From Gammaproteobacteria bacterium (GTDB lineage Bacteria; Pseudomonadota; Gammaproteobacteria; JAADGQ01), in NCBI GenBank assembly GCA_013152295.1, contig JAADGQ010000103.1, positions 2,381 through 49,806 on the forward strand: a DNA stretch of 47,426 bases, in the 5' to 3' direction. The notes beneath the pieces were generated by a model, which saw nothing but the letters and a program-made list of their open reading frames with translations, was not told the origin of the DNA and did not search any database. The position numbers and the translations under genes were made by a program. Every line of letters begins with the position of its first letter. Within the stretch, counting starts at the first letter, position 1. Positions 1 to 8,052 of the stretch are shown in pieces.

Positions 1-442
1 CAAGCCAGCCATATTTAATGGGATAGGTCAGTTCATCAAGCACAACGAGGTCAATCGATGCATCCGCCAGCATCGTTTTCACGATGGCCCAACCGCGTTG
101 CGCGGTTTCGATATCGCGAGCGAGGTTTTGGGTCTCCCAGGTAAAGCCTTCGCCGAGCACGTGCCAGATGACGTTGGCTTGCTGGTTAAAAAAAGCCTCT
201 TCGCCGGTGTCTGAACAGCCTTTGATAAACTGCGCCACGCCAACGTGCATGCCGTGGCCCAAAGCACGAGCCACCATACCAAAGGCGGAGCTGGATTTGC
301 CTTTGCCGTTGCCGGTGAGCAGCAAAAACACGCCTTGCTCGCGATCCGCGCGGGCAATCGCATCGTCAACGACTGCTTTTTTGCGCTGCATACGGTCGCG
401 ATGGCGTTGTGCCTTGTCGGTTGTGTCTGCCTGTGTGCCCAA
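1..442 (-). CDS. cobO: Cob(I)yrinic acid a,c-diamide adenosyltransferase, 3' end cut by the window edge
   Basis: This is the CobO/BtuR/CobA-type ATP:corrinoid adenosyltransferase, which puts the adenosyl group on cob(I)alamin or its precursors in the cytoplasm. The visible part reads through the P-loop GNGKGKSSS, the family stretch AFGMVARALGHG, and then LVVLDELTYPIKYG just before the window edge. About 147 codons of a normal ~200 are present. No ATG gives a full N-terminus. I chose the TTG at 442 because it gives the usual short charged leader before RMQRKKAVVDDAI; an internal ATG at 391 would remove it. The TTG lies 8 bases after the btuM stop, so translation is probably coupled to btuM. 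It is the last visible gene of the riboswitch-controlled B12 operon. The family call is firm; the start is inferred. Confidence 0.9.
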   Translation of the reverse strand, partial: MGTQADTTDKAQRHRDRMQRKKAVVDDAIARADREQGVFLLLTGNGKGKSSSAFGMVARALGHGMHVGVAQFIKGCSDTGEEAFFNQQANVIWHVLGEGFTWETQNLARDIETAQRGWAIVKTMLADASIDLVVLDELTYPIKYGWL

Positions 443-449
443 AGCAGAG

Positions 450-1028
450 TTACAGGGCTGCTTTTTGTTGATTGGTTGCCTTGTGTACGACAGTAAATGC
501 GCTGTGCACGATTGCCGCGACACCGACATAGAACGCTAGTGATTGCAGATAGGGTGGGAAATAGGTTAGCTCGCGCACTGTAAATTCGGCCCAGCTCAGC
601 TCGGCGAAACGCCCGGAAAAAAGATAAAAACCACCGCTGGAAAAGAGTTCACAGATCGCCGCGCCGACAACGGTGGCCAAAGTCAGAGGCATCAGCGTGG
701 ACCACTCAAAGCGATAGCGCTGAGCATACCAACAGCCTGCGAGCCAGAGCGCTGCGTAGGCGGGCAGCAAGAGAAGGTAAGCGGGAGAGAAGCAGAAATC
801 ACTCACCCCACCCCACTGGAAAGCGACAAAATCGAGTCCCCATGTCAGTGCGAGCAATCCGGGCAGCACCCAGGCCGGGCGCAGATAGATCCCGGCCAGT
901 AAAAAGACCGCCCAGGAGGCGCCCGGCAGGTTGTGCAGGGTCGATAGGTGATGGCCGCGCGTGACGATCAGTAGCAGGACCAATGCAGCGCCGATGGCGA
1001 CCTGGTTTCGGGTCGAGAGTGTCAACAT
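450..1028 (-). CDS. btuM: BtuM-type solitary cobalamin transporter of the inner membrane
   Basis: A 192-residue, very hydrophobic protein with about six predicted membrane segments. BtuM proteins are S-component relatives of ECF transporters that take up cobalamin without a dedicated ECF module; the characterised one is from Thiobacillus denitrificans. The stretch GGVSDFCFSPAY carries a cysteine at residue 79, which fits the cobalamin-coordinating cysteine near position 80 known for that family. The motif SSGGFYLFSGRFAE is also conserved as far as I recall. The ATG at 1028 has a good ribosome site (AGAGGAAA). The gene sits between btuB and cobO in one operon, the order expected for outer-membrane uptake, inner-membrane uptake and adenosylation. 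No BtuCDF genes are seen. The assignment rests on recalled family features and context. Confidence 0.8.
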   Translation of the reverse strand: MLTLSTRNQVAIGAALVLLLIVTRGHHLSTLHNLPGASWAVFLLAGIYLRPAWVLPGLLALTWGLDFVAFQWGGVSDFCFSPAYLLLLPAYAALWLAGCWYAQRYRFEWSTLMPLTLATVVGAAICELFSSGGFYLFSGRFAELSWAEFTVRELTYFPPYLQSLAFYVGVAAIVHSAFTVVHKATNQQKAAL

Positions 1029-1091
1029 GTTTTGTTTCCTCTATTTTTTGGTTTTGTCTATTCGCCTATTCTACTGAACCGAACAGCGGTT

Positions 1092-2975
1092 TTACGCTTG
1101 AGGTTGATAACGCAATGTTACAAAAAAGCTACGTCCGGGCTGATTGTAAAATGAGGCCGTTTCGTACTCTTTATCAAGCAGGTTTTCGATGCGTGCTTGC
1201 AGCTTCCACGCTTTTGTCAGACGGTATTGTGCACGAAAATCGATGGTACTGTAGCCGCTAATTTTGCGTGTGTTGGCCGAATCGTCGTAACGCTTGCCTT
1301 CTGCGAGTAGTGTCGCACCGATACCGTATTTGCCAAAATCGCGATCAGCATCGAAACGTAGCGACTGTTTCGTGCGTCGCGCCAGCGTGTTGCCTTTATT
1401 CGCCCCGCTTGAACGGTCCTTCGGGTCAAGCAGTGTCAGGTTGGCGCTGAGATTCCACGCGCTGATCTGTGTCGTTAACGTGGTCTCGATACCGCGCATG
1501 CGTGCCTCACCAACATTGACGGGGGCAAACGTAGCGGCATCAAAGGCGATCAGCTTCTTAACGCGCGTTTCGTAGAGGTTAACCGACCAACTGGCCCAAT
1601 CCATGTGGCCTCTCAAGCCCAACTCAGCGCTGCGTGATGTTTCGGGCTCCAGATCGGGGTTGCCAAACCCAGGCCAATACAGCTCATTAAACGTGGGCGC
1701 TTTGAAGGCGGTGCCATAAGCGGCGGTAACACGCAGATTTTTAGCAAATGCCCAGCCCCAGGCAGCGCCGCCTGTCGTGCGTTTACCAAACTGCTCGTTG
1801 TCATCACTGCGCAGGCTGACCTCGATGTCGTGGGCTGCAAACGACCCTTGGTACTGGGTAAACAGCCCCCGGTTATCACGATCGGTCACAACATAAGCGG
1901 TGGCGCTATCAACGCGGTCATCTTGGTAATCAGCACCGATGGTCACCAAGTGATTGTCAGTGATGAAATGATCACTCTGCAACGAAAGAGTGTCGCGCTG
2001 GGTGTTGATGCGACCGATTAAAATACCGTCCTTTAGCGTGTCAGACTCATCCAGACTGCGCCCTCCACTGAGCGTCAGCTGCCAGATGTCCGCCAGTGAG
2101 TAGCGAATTGTTGCGCCAAGCACATCTTGCAGCGATTCGGATTCGTTGCCCGAGAAAGCGCTGCCATCGAACTCGGTTTCGCTGGAAGTGCGTAGCGCAT
2201 GGGCATCCACTTCAAGGCCGAACTGAGTTCGGTAACCAGCGCGTAGCGACCGCGATTGCGTACGGTTGCCATCTTTATCCGGTTCGATTGTAAAACAGCC
2301 CGCGCCGCCTGGAAACGGCTTGCCGTCGCATGCATTAAAACCATCGGTAGACGCACCGCTGGCGCTGGCACTAAACCAGCCGTTTTCACCACGTTCTGAG
2401 ACGCCGATAGAGGCCTCAGCGCTGCCATAGCTACCACCACCGATGGTGAAGAAGGGTTTCGATGCGGCACTGCCTTTACGGGTAAATATCTGGATGACAC
2501 CACCTACCGCCTCAGAGCCATACAGGCTGGAGCGCGGACCACGCACGATCTCAATGCGCTCGATCAGCTCAACGGGCATGTCTTGAAATGCCGCTGTACC
2601 AGCTGTGGCGGAGCCCACCTTGACACCGTCGATCAGCACCAATACGTGATCAGATTCAGTGCCACGCAGAAACAGGGATGTGACTTTACCGGCACCGCCA
2701 TTGTTGCTGATGCTAACGCCGGGTACACCGCGCAAAATATCCTGCACGGATCGCGCTTGCTGGCGTTCAATATCATCGCGATTGATAACGGTCACCGCTG
2801 CAAGGGTTTCATCGGAGGTCTGCGCAGTTCGTGCTGCGGTGACGATAACAGGGTCAAGCTTGGTTGCTGCCAGTACCGCTTGAGAGGTTAATAGCGGAGC
2901 ACTTAACAGCACACCCAGCAGAGGTGTGAAGCGTGTAAGAGATGCAGGTAAAAGAGTTGTGTAACGTTTTTTCAT
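1092..2975 (-). CDS. btuB: TonB-dependent vitamin B12 outer-membrane receptor
   Basis: A 627-residue TonB-dependent transporter. It has a signal peptide (MKKRYTTLL... to AVLA), a TonB box region (LDPVIVTAAR), a plug domain (about residues 50-160 with SVQDILRGVPGV, LVLIDGVKVG and the RGPRSSLYGSEAVGG motif) and a 22-strand-type barrel ending in an aromatic-rich strand (SFFVTLRYQP). The frame is open 44 codons further upstream, but the ATG at 2975 has a good ribosome site (AGGAAG) and a signal peptide directly after it, and the longer version would run into the riboswitch. The B12 riboswitch in the leader and the downstream btuM and cobO identify the substrate as cobalamin rather than iron-siderophore. 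It is expected to be repressed when B12 is plentiful. Confidence 0.93.
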   Translation of the reverse strand: MKKRYTTLLPASLTRFTPLLGVLLSAPLLTSQAVLAATKLDPVIVTAARTAQTSDETLAAVTVINRDDIERQQARSVQDILRGVPGVSISNNGGAGKVTSLFLRGTESDHVLVLIDGVKVGSATAGTAAFQDMPVELIERIEIVRGPRSSLYGSEAVGGVIQIFTRKGSAASKPFFTIGGGSYGSAEASIGVSERGENGWFSASASGASTDGFNACDGKPFPGGAGCFTIEPDKDGNRTQSRSLRAGYRTQFGLEVDAHALRTSSETEFDGSAFSGNESESLQDVLGATIRYSLADIWQLTLSGGRSLDESDTLKDGILIGRINTQRDTLSLQSDHFITDNHLVTIGADYQDDRVDSATAYVVTDRDNRGLFTQYQGSFAAHDIEVSLRSDDNEQFGKRTTGGAAWGWAFAKNLRVTAAYGTAFKAPTFNELYWPGFGNPDLEPETSRSAELGLRGHMDWASWSVNLYETRVKKLIAFDAATFAPVNVGEARMRGIETTLTTQISAWNLSANLTLLDPKDRSSGANKGNTLARRTKQSLRFDADRDFGKYGIGATLLAEGKRYDDSANTRKISGYSTIDFRAQYRLTKAWKLQARIENLLDKEYETASFYNQPGRSFFVTLRYQPQA

Positions 2976-3114
2976 TCTTAACTTCCTATCCACGCACTCG
3001 CCCGTACGTGAGTTGATGGCATGACGACGCATGCGGAGGAGAGTTAAGAACCGAACGGAAACAGGGAGACAACCTGCAAGCCGCAACATTGCCCTCCGCA
3101 ACGCCAACTAATTA

Positions 3115-3318
3115 TTTCAGGCCGGTCTCCGGGCTCGCGAAGGGTATCTCTACCGGGGGGGATCGCCTTCCCACGTAAAAAACGCAGTGGCTGTGTGATC
3201 CGCCTTCATTCGCTTACCGTTGCGGGGGCAGCGCCGGGATTGTGCTGTGGTTAACAGTACGCACCGGCTTCCCGTTTAATCCCTTGGGTGGATACCCTCA
3301 GGACACCTAAAACAAGTT
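3115..3318 (-). promoter_or_regulatory. Cobalamin (AdoCbl-type) riboswitch
   Basis: On the minus strand the leader of btuB contains the conserved parts of the cobalamin riboswitch in order: TAGGTGTCC, then GGGAAGCCGGTGC, then CTGCCCCCGCAACGGTAA, then the B12-box-like GCCACTG, and finally a closing segment GAGCCCGGAGACCGGCC that pairs back near the core. It ends about 140 bases before the btuB start, leaving room for an expression platform that hides the ribosome site or ends transcription. The whole btuB-btuM-cobO operon should fall when adenosylcobalamin is abundant. The edges are estimated by eye. Confidence 0.95.
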
Positions 3319-3322
3319 GCGC

Positions 3323-3351
3323 AAGGTAATGCGGCGCGGACTGGATGTCAA
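3323..3351 (-). promoter_or_regulatory. Likely sigma-70 promoter of the B12 operon
   Basis: On the minus strand a perfect -35 TTGACA (3346-3351) is followed by 17 bases and a poor -10 TACCTT (3323-3328). It lies just upstream of the riboswitch, so transcription would begin at the 5' edge of the aptamer. The -10 matches only half the consensus, which is why confidence is moderate. Confidence 0.5.
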
Positions 3352-3545
3352 GCGATGTGCTGAAGTGCGGTGGAGGGAATCAGTCGCACCAGTGGACAAT
3401 CGTTGGATGAGTGAAAGTGCGCTCTGCGGCTATTAATCAGCGCTTAATTAGAGGGCACAGAAGTGGGACATTATTGCCGGAGACAAGCCGACAGAGAGAT
3501 CAAACAGCTATCGGCCAGGGTGTGACCGACGACACAGTATCAGAA

Positions 3546-3896
3546 TCAGAGGCTGGCGCTCATCGCCTCGACGTGCTGTGCGGTCACAGCCAAAGAGGGT
3601 GTGTGAAGCTCCGCCGCCTGATGATAAAGATCGACTTGCTGGCCATTAAACATCACGCCAACACCTTCGGTGCTGGAGTAGACAACCATCGCCTGAATCT
3701 GGTGTGTGTCACCGTGCAGGGAGAGTGACAAATCCACCAAAGTATAGGGTGGAATCGTCACACCAGGGGTCGATAAAAACATTCCATCTCCAGAGAGATT
3801 ACGTGCCGTTGCCTCAAAAGCACGATGTCCGCGACAGGTAATATAGACCGGCAGGCATGTTGAAAGTCGTTTGCTATGGCGATGCTCTATGCTCAT
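3546..3896 (-). CDS. Stand-alone PilZ-domain protein
   Basis: A 116-residue single-domain PilZ protein, a family that binds cyclic-di-GMP. Both binding motifs are present: RxxxR as RHSKR near residues 6-10, and [D/N]xSxxG as NLSGDG about 25 residues later. After the domain there is a short tail with no recognised motif. I chose the ATG at 3896 because GGAGG lies 8 bases upstream; an upstream ATG at 3911 has no ribosome site. It is transcribed away from the histidine decarboxylase gene, from a shared intergenic region with two inverted repeats. Its target is unknown; the c-di-GMP enzyme at 30-33 kb is a possible source of ligand. Confidence 0.88.
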   Translation of the reverse strand: MSIEHRHSKRLSTCLPVYITCRGHRAFEATARNLSGDGMFLSTPGVTIPPYTLVDLSLSLHGDTHQIQAMVVYSSTEGVGVMFNGQQVDLYHQAAELHTPSLAVTAQHVEAMSASL

Positions 3897-3917
3897 TCCA
3901 TTCTCCTCCATTGTCTG

Positions 3918-3984
3918 ATTGACACAACCAATACTACGCTCCGTTTGTGTCAATGTCGTGTTGTTTAGATGACAATCTTGTCAT
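3918..3984. promoter_or_regulatory. Two inverted repeats between the PilZ and histidine decarboxylase genes
   Basis: The first is a perfect 10-base dyad: ATTGACACAA at 3918-3927 facing TTGTGTCAAT at 3945-3954, with a 17-base spacer. The second is a compact palindrome ATGACAA-TC-TTGTCAT at 3969-3984. Both lie in the divergent promoter region, and the compact one looks like an operator for a dimeric regulator. The 10-mer TTGTGTCAAT also recurs at 5659-5668, just after the ACT gene. No regulator is identified. Confidence 0.45.
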
Positions 3985-4083
3985 GTGATTTAGGCAGTTA
4001 TTGATATGCGTTTTGTCGCCGATAAACTCTTTGAACTCAGTTGTTTTTAGTCACGCCTTTGGGTCATTTTTGGTCACAGCAAA

Positions 4084-5241
4084 ATGAAGCAACTACCGAA
4101 AGAAGACAGCAAAAAGCTCGACAAGTTGATGAATCACCTGCAGGAGGCTGCAGAAACTTTTCTCGGTTATCCCTGTAATCGTACATTCGACTATTCAGCG
4201 CTCTATCCGTTCCTCGGTTTGCCCATCAATAACGTGGGCGACCCCTTTATGCCCAGCGTTTTCGGCCTGAACACCCACGCACTTGAGCGCGAAGTGCTCG
4301 ACATTTTTAAAAGCTATACCCATGCGCCCAGTGACTCCTTTTGGGGCTACATCACCAACGGCGGTACCGAAGGCAATATGTATGGCATTTTTCTGGCTCG
4401 GGAGTTACACCCCGACGGGATGGTCTACTACTCTGAAGACACGCACTACAGCGTCAACAAAATCATGCGCGTGCTACATGCACGCAATATCATGATCAAA
4501 AGTCAGAGTAACGGCGAGATGGATTACGATGATCTGTACGAAACCGTGCGTATCCATCGCGACGTTCCGCCTATTATCTTTGCGAACATCGGCACGACAA
4601 TGAAGGGCGCAGTCGACAATTTAGATAAAATTCGTGGAATCATGAAGAGGTTAGCAATCCCGCGTTACTACATTCATGCCGACGCTGCACTAAGCGGCAT
4701 GATATTGCCATTTGTGGATCACCCTCAGCCGTGTGATTTCAGGGCTGGAATCGACAGCATCTCTATCAGCGGCCATAAAATGATTGGATCGCCCATTCCT
4801 TGCGGGGTCGTGCTTGCAAAAAAAGGTAATGTGGAGCGTATTGCCCGCTCTGTAGAGTATATCGGTACGTTTGATACCACCTTAACCGGGTCGCGCAACG
4901 CGGTGACCCCTCTCTTTTTGTGGTATGCGTTTAAATCCACTGGCCGTGAAGGCTTCCGAAACATCATTGCCGAATGCATCGAAAACGCTGACTATGCCAT
5001 CGACAAAATGTCTCATTTTGGCATCGATGCGTGGCGTAATTACAACTCTATTACAGTCGTTTTCCCCCGACCCGGTGCAGCGTTAGTCAGCAAATGGCAG
5101 TTAGCGGTTCAGCAAAAAATCGCTCATATCATCACCATGCCCCACGTCACACGAAAACAGATCGACAGATTCGTCGCAGAGTTAGCGGCAGACTTGATCG
5201 ACACGGATCATGCGGACCATAAAAAGAGCAACAGACAATGA
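4084..5241 (+). CDS. hdc: Pyridoxal-phosphate-dependent histidine decarboxylase
   Basis: A 385-residue group II decarboxylase that closely resembles the PLP-type bacterial histidine decarboxylases (Morganella type), which turn L-histidine into histamine plus CO2. Visible family motifs are FWGYITNGGTEGNMYG, YYSEDTHYSVNKI, PIIFANIGTTMKGA, YYIHADAALSGMILPF and the PLP-lysine motif SISGHKMIGSPIPCG. The lysine is residue 232, the same number as the PLP lysine of the Morganella enzyme as I recall it. No antiporter or histidyl-tRNA synthetase gene lies beside it, unlike acid-resistance histamine loci. Its last four bases overlap the ACT gene, so the two are co-translated. A ribosome site before the ATG is weak. 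Another amino acid substrate cannot be excluded by sequence alone. Confidence 0.88.
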   Translation: MKQLPKEDSKKLDKLMNHLQEAAETFLGYPCNRTFDYSALYPFLGLPINNVGDPFMPSVFGLNTHALEREVLDIFKSYTHAPSDSFWGYITNGGTEGNMYGIFLARELHPDGMVYYSEDTHYSVNKIMRVLHARNIMIKSQSNGEMDYDDLYETVRIHRDVPPIIFANIGTTMKGAVDNLDKIRGIMKRLAIPRYYIHADAALSGMILPFVDHPQPCDFRAGIDSISISGHKMIGSPIPCGVVLAKKGNVERIARSVEYIGTFDTTLTGSRNAVTPLFLWYAFKSTGREGFRNIIAECIENADYAIDKMSHFGIDAWRNYNSITVVFPRPGAALVSKWQLAVQQKIAHIITMPHVTRKQIDRFVAELAADLIDTDHADHKKSNRQ

Positions 5242-5633
5242 AACAGATCACCATTATCGGTGAAGATCGCAGCGGCATGATGGCGGAGATATCCAGCGCC
5301 CTGGCCGAGGGTGGCATTAACATTGAGACGCTGGATGCTGAAACGATCCAGGAGTGGACCGTCATGATTCTCACTGTGGATCGCTACGATGACGCCATAA
5401 GAGTGCTGCAACAAAACCCGGATCTACGCATCATCACCGACGATGCCATTTTATTGCGCCTCGAAGACCGTCCCGGTGCGCTGGCAAAGATAGCCAAGCG
5501 TTTTAAAGATGCCAATATCAATATGCGCAGCGTGCGCATTATCCGCCGTGACGGGCAGGATGCCCTGGTTGCCATCTCGACTGAGCGCAGCAGCGCAGCG
5601 CTGGAACTGGTTAAAGACAGCCTTGTCTCCTGA
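5238..5633 (+). CDS. Double-ACT-domain protein coupled to histidine decarboxylase
   Basis: A 131-residue protein made only of two ACT domains. The first is about residues 3-62 (starting ITIIGEDRSGMMAEISSALAE), the second about 68-128 (LLRLEDRPGALAKIAKRFKD). ACT domains bind small ligands, usually amino acids, at dimer interfaces. Its ATG overlaps the hdc stop codon (ATGA), which implies translational coupling and probably a physical or regulatory link. By inference it may sense histidine or another amino acid and adjust the decarboxylase. It resembles the stand-alone ACT proteins of the acetolactate-synthase small-subunit and GcvR kinds in layout, but is not either. A mobile REP pair follows the gene. 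Confidence 0.85.
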   Translation: MKQITIIGEDRSGMMAEISSALAEGGINIETLDAETIQEWTVMILTVDRYDDAIRVLQQNPDLRIITDDAILLRLEDRPGALAKIAKRFKDANINMRSVRIIRRDGQDALVAISTERSSAALELVKDSLVS

Positions 5634-5702
5634 CGATGCGGCTTGCAAGTATTAATCGTTGTGTCAATTATTCGCAGTCAAATTTGAAGGCAAAAAACAT
5701 CG

Positions 5703-5789
5703 CCGTAGGCCTGATCAAGCCTTGGCGGATCAGGCGTTGATACTCAGGAAAGCCCTGCCCGTTCCGCCAAAGCTTGAACGGGCCTACGG
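5703..5789. repeat. Inverted pair of REP hairpins (REPIN-like)
   Basis: Two similar units face each other. The left unit begins CCGTAGGCCTGATC and closes with GATCAGG (stem 5710-5716 with 5728-5734). The right unit, read on the minus strand, begins CCCGTAGGCCCGTTC and closes with GAACGGGC (5757-5764 with 5776-5783). Both carry GTAG at the 5' foot of the stem and a similar loop (TTGGCG or its complement), which is the hallmark of REPs moved by RAYT (Y1-type) transposases. No transposase gene lies in the window. The pair may also act as the transcript end for the hdc-ACT operon. Confidence 0.75.
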
Positions 5790-5810
5790 GTGACCTGGAG
5801 GGCAGCAGAG

Positions 5811-7637
5811 TCAGGGGTGCAGCAGCGGGGTTAACGAATAGCGGTGTTCATTGAGTATGAGGTCGAGCTGCTGCAGGTCGTTGCGTGCCGACTGGCTGTA
5901 GGGGTGTTCAGCACCGAAGTAATCAGCAAAGATACGCAGCGCATCTGTTAACAGGTTATGCGCCTCGGTATATTTTTTCTGCATGCTGAGCAGAGTGGCC
6001 AAATTGCCAAGATCTGCGGCAGTTGCAGGGTGGTTGGCGCCAAACAGACGCGTATTGATCGCCAGCGATTCACGGTATGCAGCCTCAGCATCGCCATACC
6101 TGTTTTGATCCTCAAAAACGACAGCCAGATTGCTCAGGTTAGCGGCAACATTCTGATGATTTTCGCCATAGACCTGTTTGTCTATTGCCAATGCCTGTTG
6201 ATAGAGTCGCTCGGCCTCCGGGTAGCGAGTCTGCTCACGCAGTGCTGCACCAAGGTTGGCCAGATCGACCGCAACAGCTGGGTGCATCTCTCCATAGAGA
6301 CGGCGGTCAATCGCCAGGGCACGGCGATAGAGCTGCTCTGCCTCTTCGTAGCGTTGCTGATACTGTACGACGACAGCCAGATTGCCGGTGTCCGTAGCAA
6401 CAACTGCTTGCAGCTCATCGCGCGCTTCATTGATCGACAGCGCCTGCCTGTATAGTTTCTCCGCCTCAGCATAACGCCCCTGGTACTGTTGAACCTGGGC
6501 CAAATCGCTAAGTGCGCCGGCAACGGCGGCATTGTCATCACCATACGCCGCACGGCTCAGCTGCAATGACTCCTGATACAACGCTTCAGCATCAACGTAG
6601 CGACCCTGCTCCTGAATCGCTTTAGCCAAATCACGCAGATTGACCAAGACATAGGGGTGGCTGGCTTTAAAAGTGCTGCGCGCCACCGCCAGCGATTTTA
6701 TCAATACTGCCTCGGCTTCTGCGTACTGCCCCTGCTCCACCAAAGCTGTCGCCAGATTATTGAGGCCCAACAGCAAGGTGCGATGTTTAGGGCCGTAGAG
6801 CTGTTCCAACAGCTCCAGCGACTGCCGGTATAGCGACTCGGCCTCCTCGGGTTTACCCTGATACTGCACTGCCCCAGCTAGATTATGCAGTGCTGCGGCC
6901 TTATCATTTTTGTTTTGCGCAACATCGAGTGCTGACCTCAGCCTCGACTCGGCTTCCCAATATTGCCCGGCATCGTGCAGACTACGCCCCAAACGGTTGA
7001 GTACAGCGAACTGCTGTGGTGCAACCTCAAAGGCTTGGCGACTGCGCTGCAACGCCAGCTCATATAGTCCTACTTCATCGAGTATCTCGGCACTACTCAG
7101 CAACAGCAGGGTAATCTGTTCACTCTGCCACTGCTTCGAATCGGCGCGCCAACCCTCATAAACTGCCTCAACGCTCTTATCCAACCAGAAGATGCGCTTC
7201 TCTTCATCAACGCTGATGGATGCTAGGCGCTCCCCTTGGCGAATAGTGAATTCACCTGCGGCCACCCTGTCTGCCAACAGTTGGCGCAACACCTTCATCT
7301 CATCGAGCAACCAATGAGCATCATTCATCAGCGCGCCACCATCCAGATCGATTGCCTGCAATGCGGCCAAATGATAGGCAGCACCACCAATACGATGAGA
7401 GTATAAGTCCTGCCTAATGGAGGCATCTGCCTCGGTATAAATGACCCGAGCCGAGTCGTTCAATGAACCGTCAGGAAAAGAAGAGGAGGAGTACGAAGCG
7501 AAAGGTGCTGCATGATCACTGATTGGATCCAGCACAATGGCGCTGTCGTGGGCAATAAGAGACCCCTGTCCCACGATTGAAAATGCGGACGGTGATAAAA
7601 CCACCAGCCCCAGACCGAAAATAAATCTCTTTTTCAC
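5811..7637 (-). CDS. Exported tetratricopeptide-repeat protein (kinesin-light-chain-like TPRs)
   Basis: A 608-residue protein with a signal peptide (MKKRFIFGLGLVV to PSAFS) and a long run of TPR units of about 42 residues, the spacing typical of TPR_10/TPR_12 repeats. The repeats recur as YxEAExLYxQSL...YGxxHP across roughly residues 190-590. The frame is open further up to an ATG at 7694, but that start lacks a ribosome site and would bury the signal peptide. The GTG at 7637 has GGGAGAG directly upstream, so I prefer it. The N-terminal 180 residues before the repeats are helical and not recognised. Repeats of this kind form protein-protein scaffolds; the partner is unknown. It stands alone, facing the hdc-ACT operon tail to tail. 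Confidence 0.75.
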   Translation of the reverse strand: MKKRFIFGLGLVVLSPSAFSIVGQGSLIAHDSAIVLDPISDHAAPFASYSSSSFPDGSLNDSARVIYTEADASIRQDLYSHRIGGAAYHLAALQAIDLDGGALMNDAHWLLDEMKVLRQLLADRVAAGEFTIRQGERLASISVDEEKRIFWLDKSVEAVYEGWRADSKQWQSEQITLLLLSSAEILDEVGLYELALQRSRQAFEVAPQQFAVLNRLGRSLHDAGQYWEAESRLRSALDVAQNKNDKAAALHNLAGAVQYQGKPEEAESLYRQSLELLEQLYGPKHRTLLLGLNNLATALVEQGQYAEAEAVLIKSLAVARSTFKASHPYVLVNLRDLAKAIQEQGRYVDAEALYQESLQLSRAAYGDDNAAVAGALSDLAQVQQYQGRYAEAEKLYRQALSINEARDELQAVVATDTGNLAVVVQYQQRYEEAEQLYRRALAIDRRLYGEMHPAVAVDLANLGAALREQTRYPEAERLYQQALAIDKQVYGENHQNVAANLSNLAVVFEDQNRYGDAEAAYRESLAINTRLFGANHPATAADLGNLATLLSMQKKYTEAHNLLTDALRIFADYFGAEHPYSQSARNDLQQLDLILNEHRYSLTPLLHP

Positions 7638-8052
7638 CGAATCTCTCCCAAATAAATAACCCGAAATGGCTAACAGCCATGCTGGGAATAACATCCAAAT
7701 TGTGATTCAGCTAGCTCTAGCTAATAGAAGGGTCGTAAAGAGCACTCAAGTGCTGGACAACCCAGGTTGTAAATAGATAGGGGATTCGCTTGCGCGGACC
7801 AAGATATCCTGCAATCGATCTTTGTCGCTCAGTGCAGGTAACGAAAAAAGGCTAACCAGAGGATGAGCTCCGCCGAACTCAGTTGACGGCAGGCAACCCC
7901 AGCCATTTACCGCTCACATATCAGCTGCGGTACCCATTCTAGCGGACAAAAAGAGAAACACCAAAAAACGCTGTTTAGGATGCGGGGTAAGTGCTGTACA
8001 GATCGGTCACTCGCTAAGCACAAGTGGTCTACACATCTATATAAGGAAACGC
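7638..8052. other. 415-base intergenic region with two small palindromes
   Basis: No convincing gene is present. Two perfect palindromes of the same shape lie almost end to end: AGCACT-CA-AGTGCT at 7741-7754 and ACAACC-CA-GGTTGT at 7757-7770. They lie about 100-130 bases upstream of the TPR gene start and could be operator sites or small hairpins in its leader. Nothing else is recognised up to the aguB stop. Confidence 0.5.

Noticed and set aside
3411-3728. A 105-codon plus-strand frame across the PilZ gene
   Set aside because: It is antisense to the PilZ domain with intact c-di-GMP motifs and lacks its own signals.
5958-6455. A 165-codon open frame on the plus strand opposite the TPR gene
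   Set aside because: It is antisense to a clear repeat protein, has no ribosome site and its composition mirrors the repeat, so it is a shadow.
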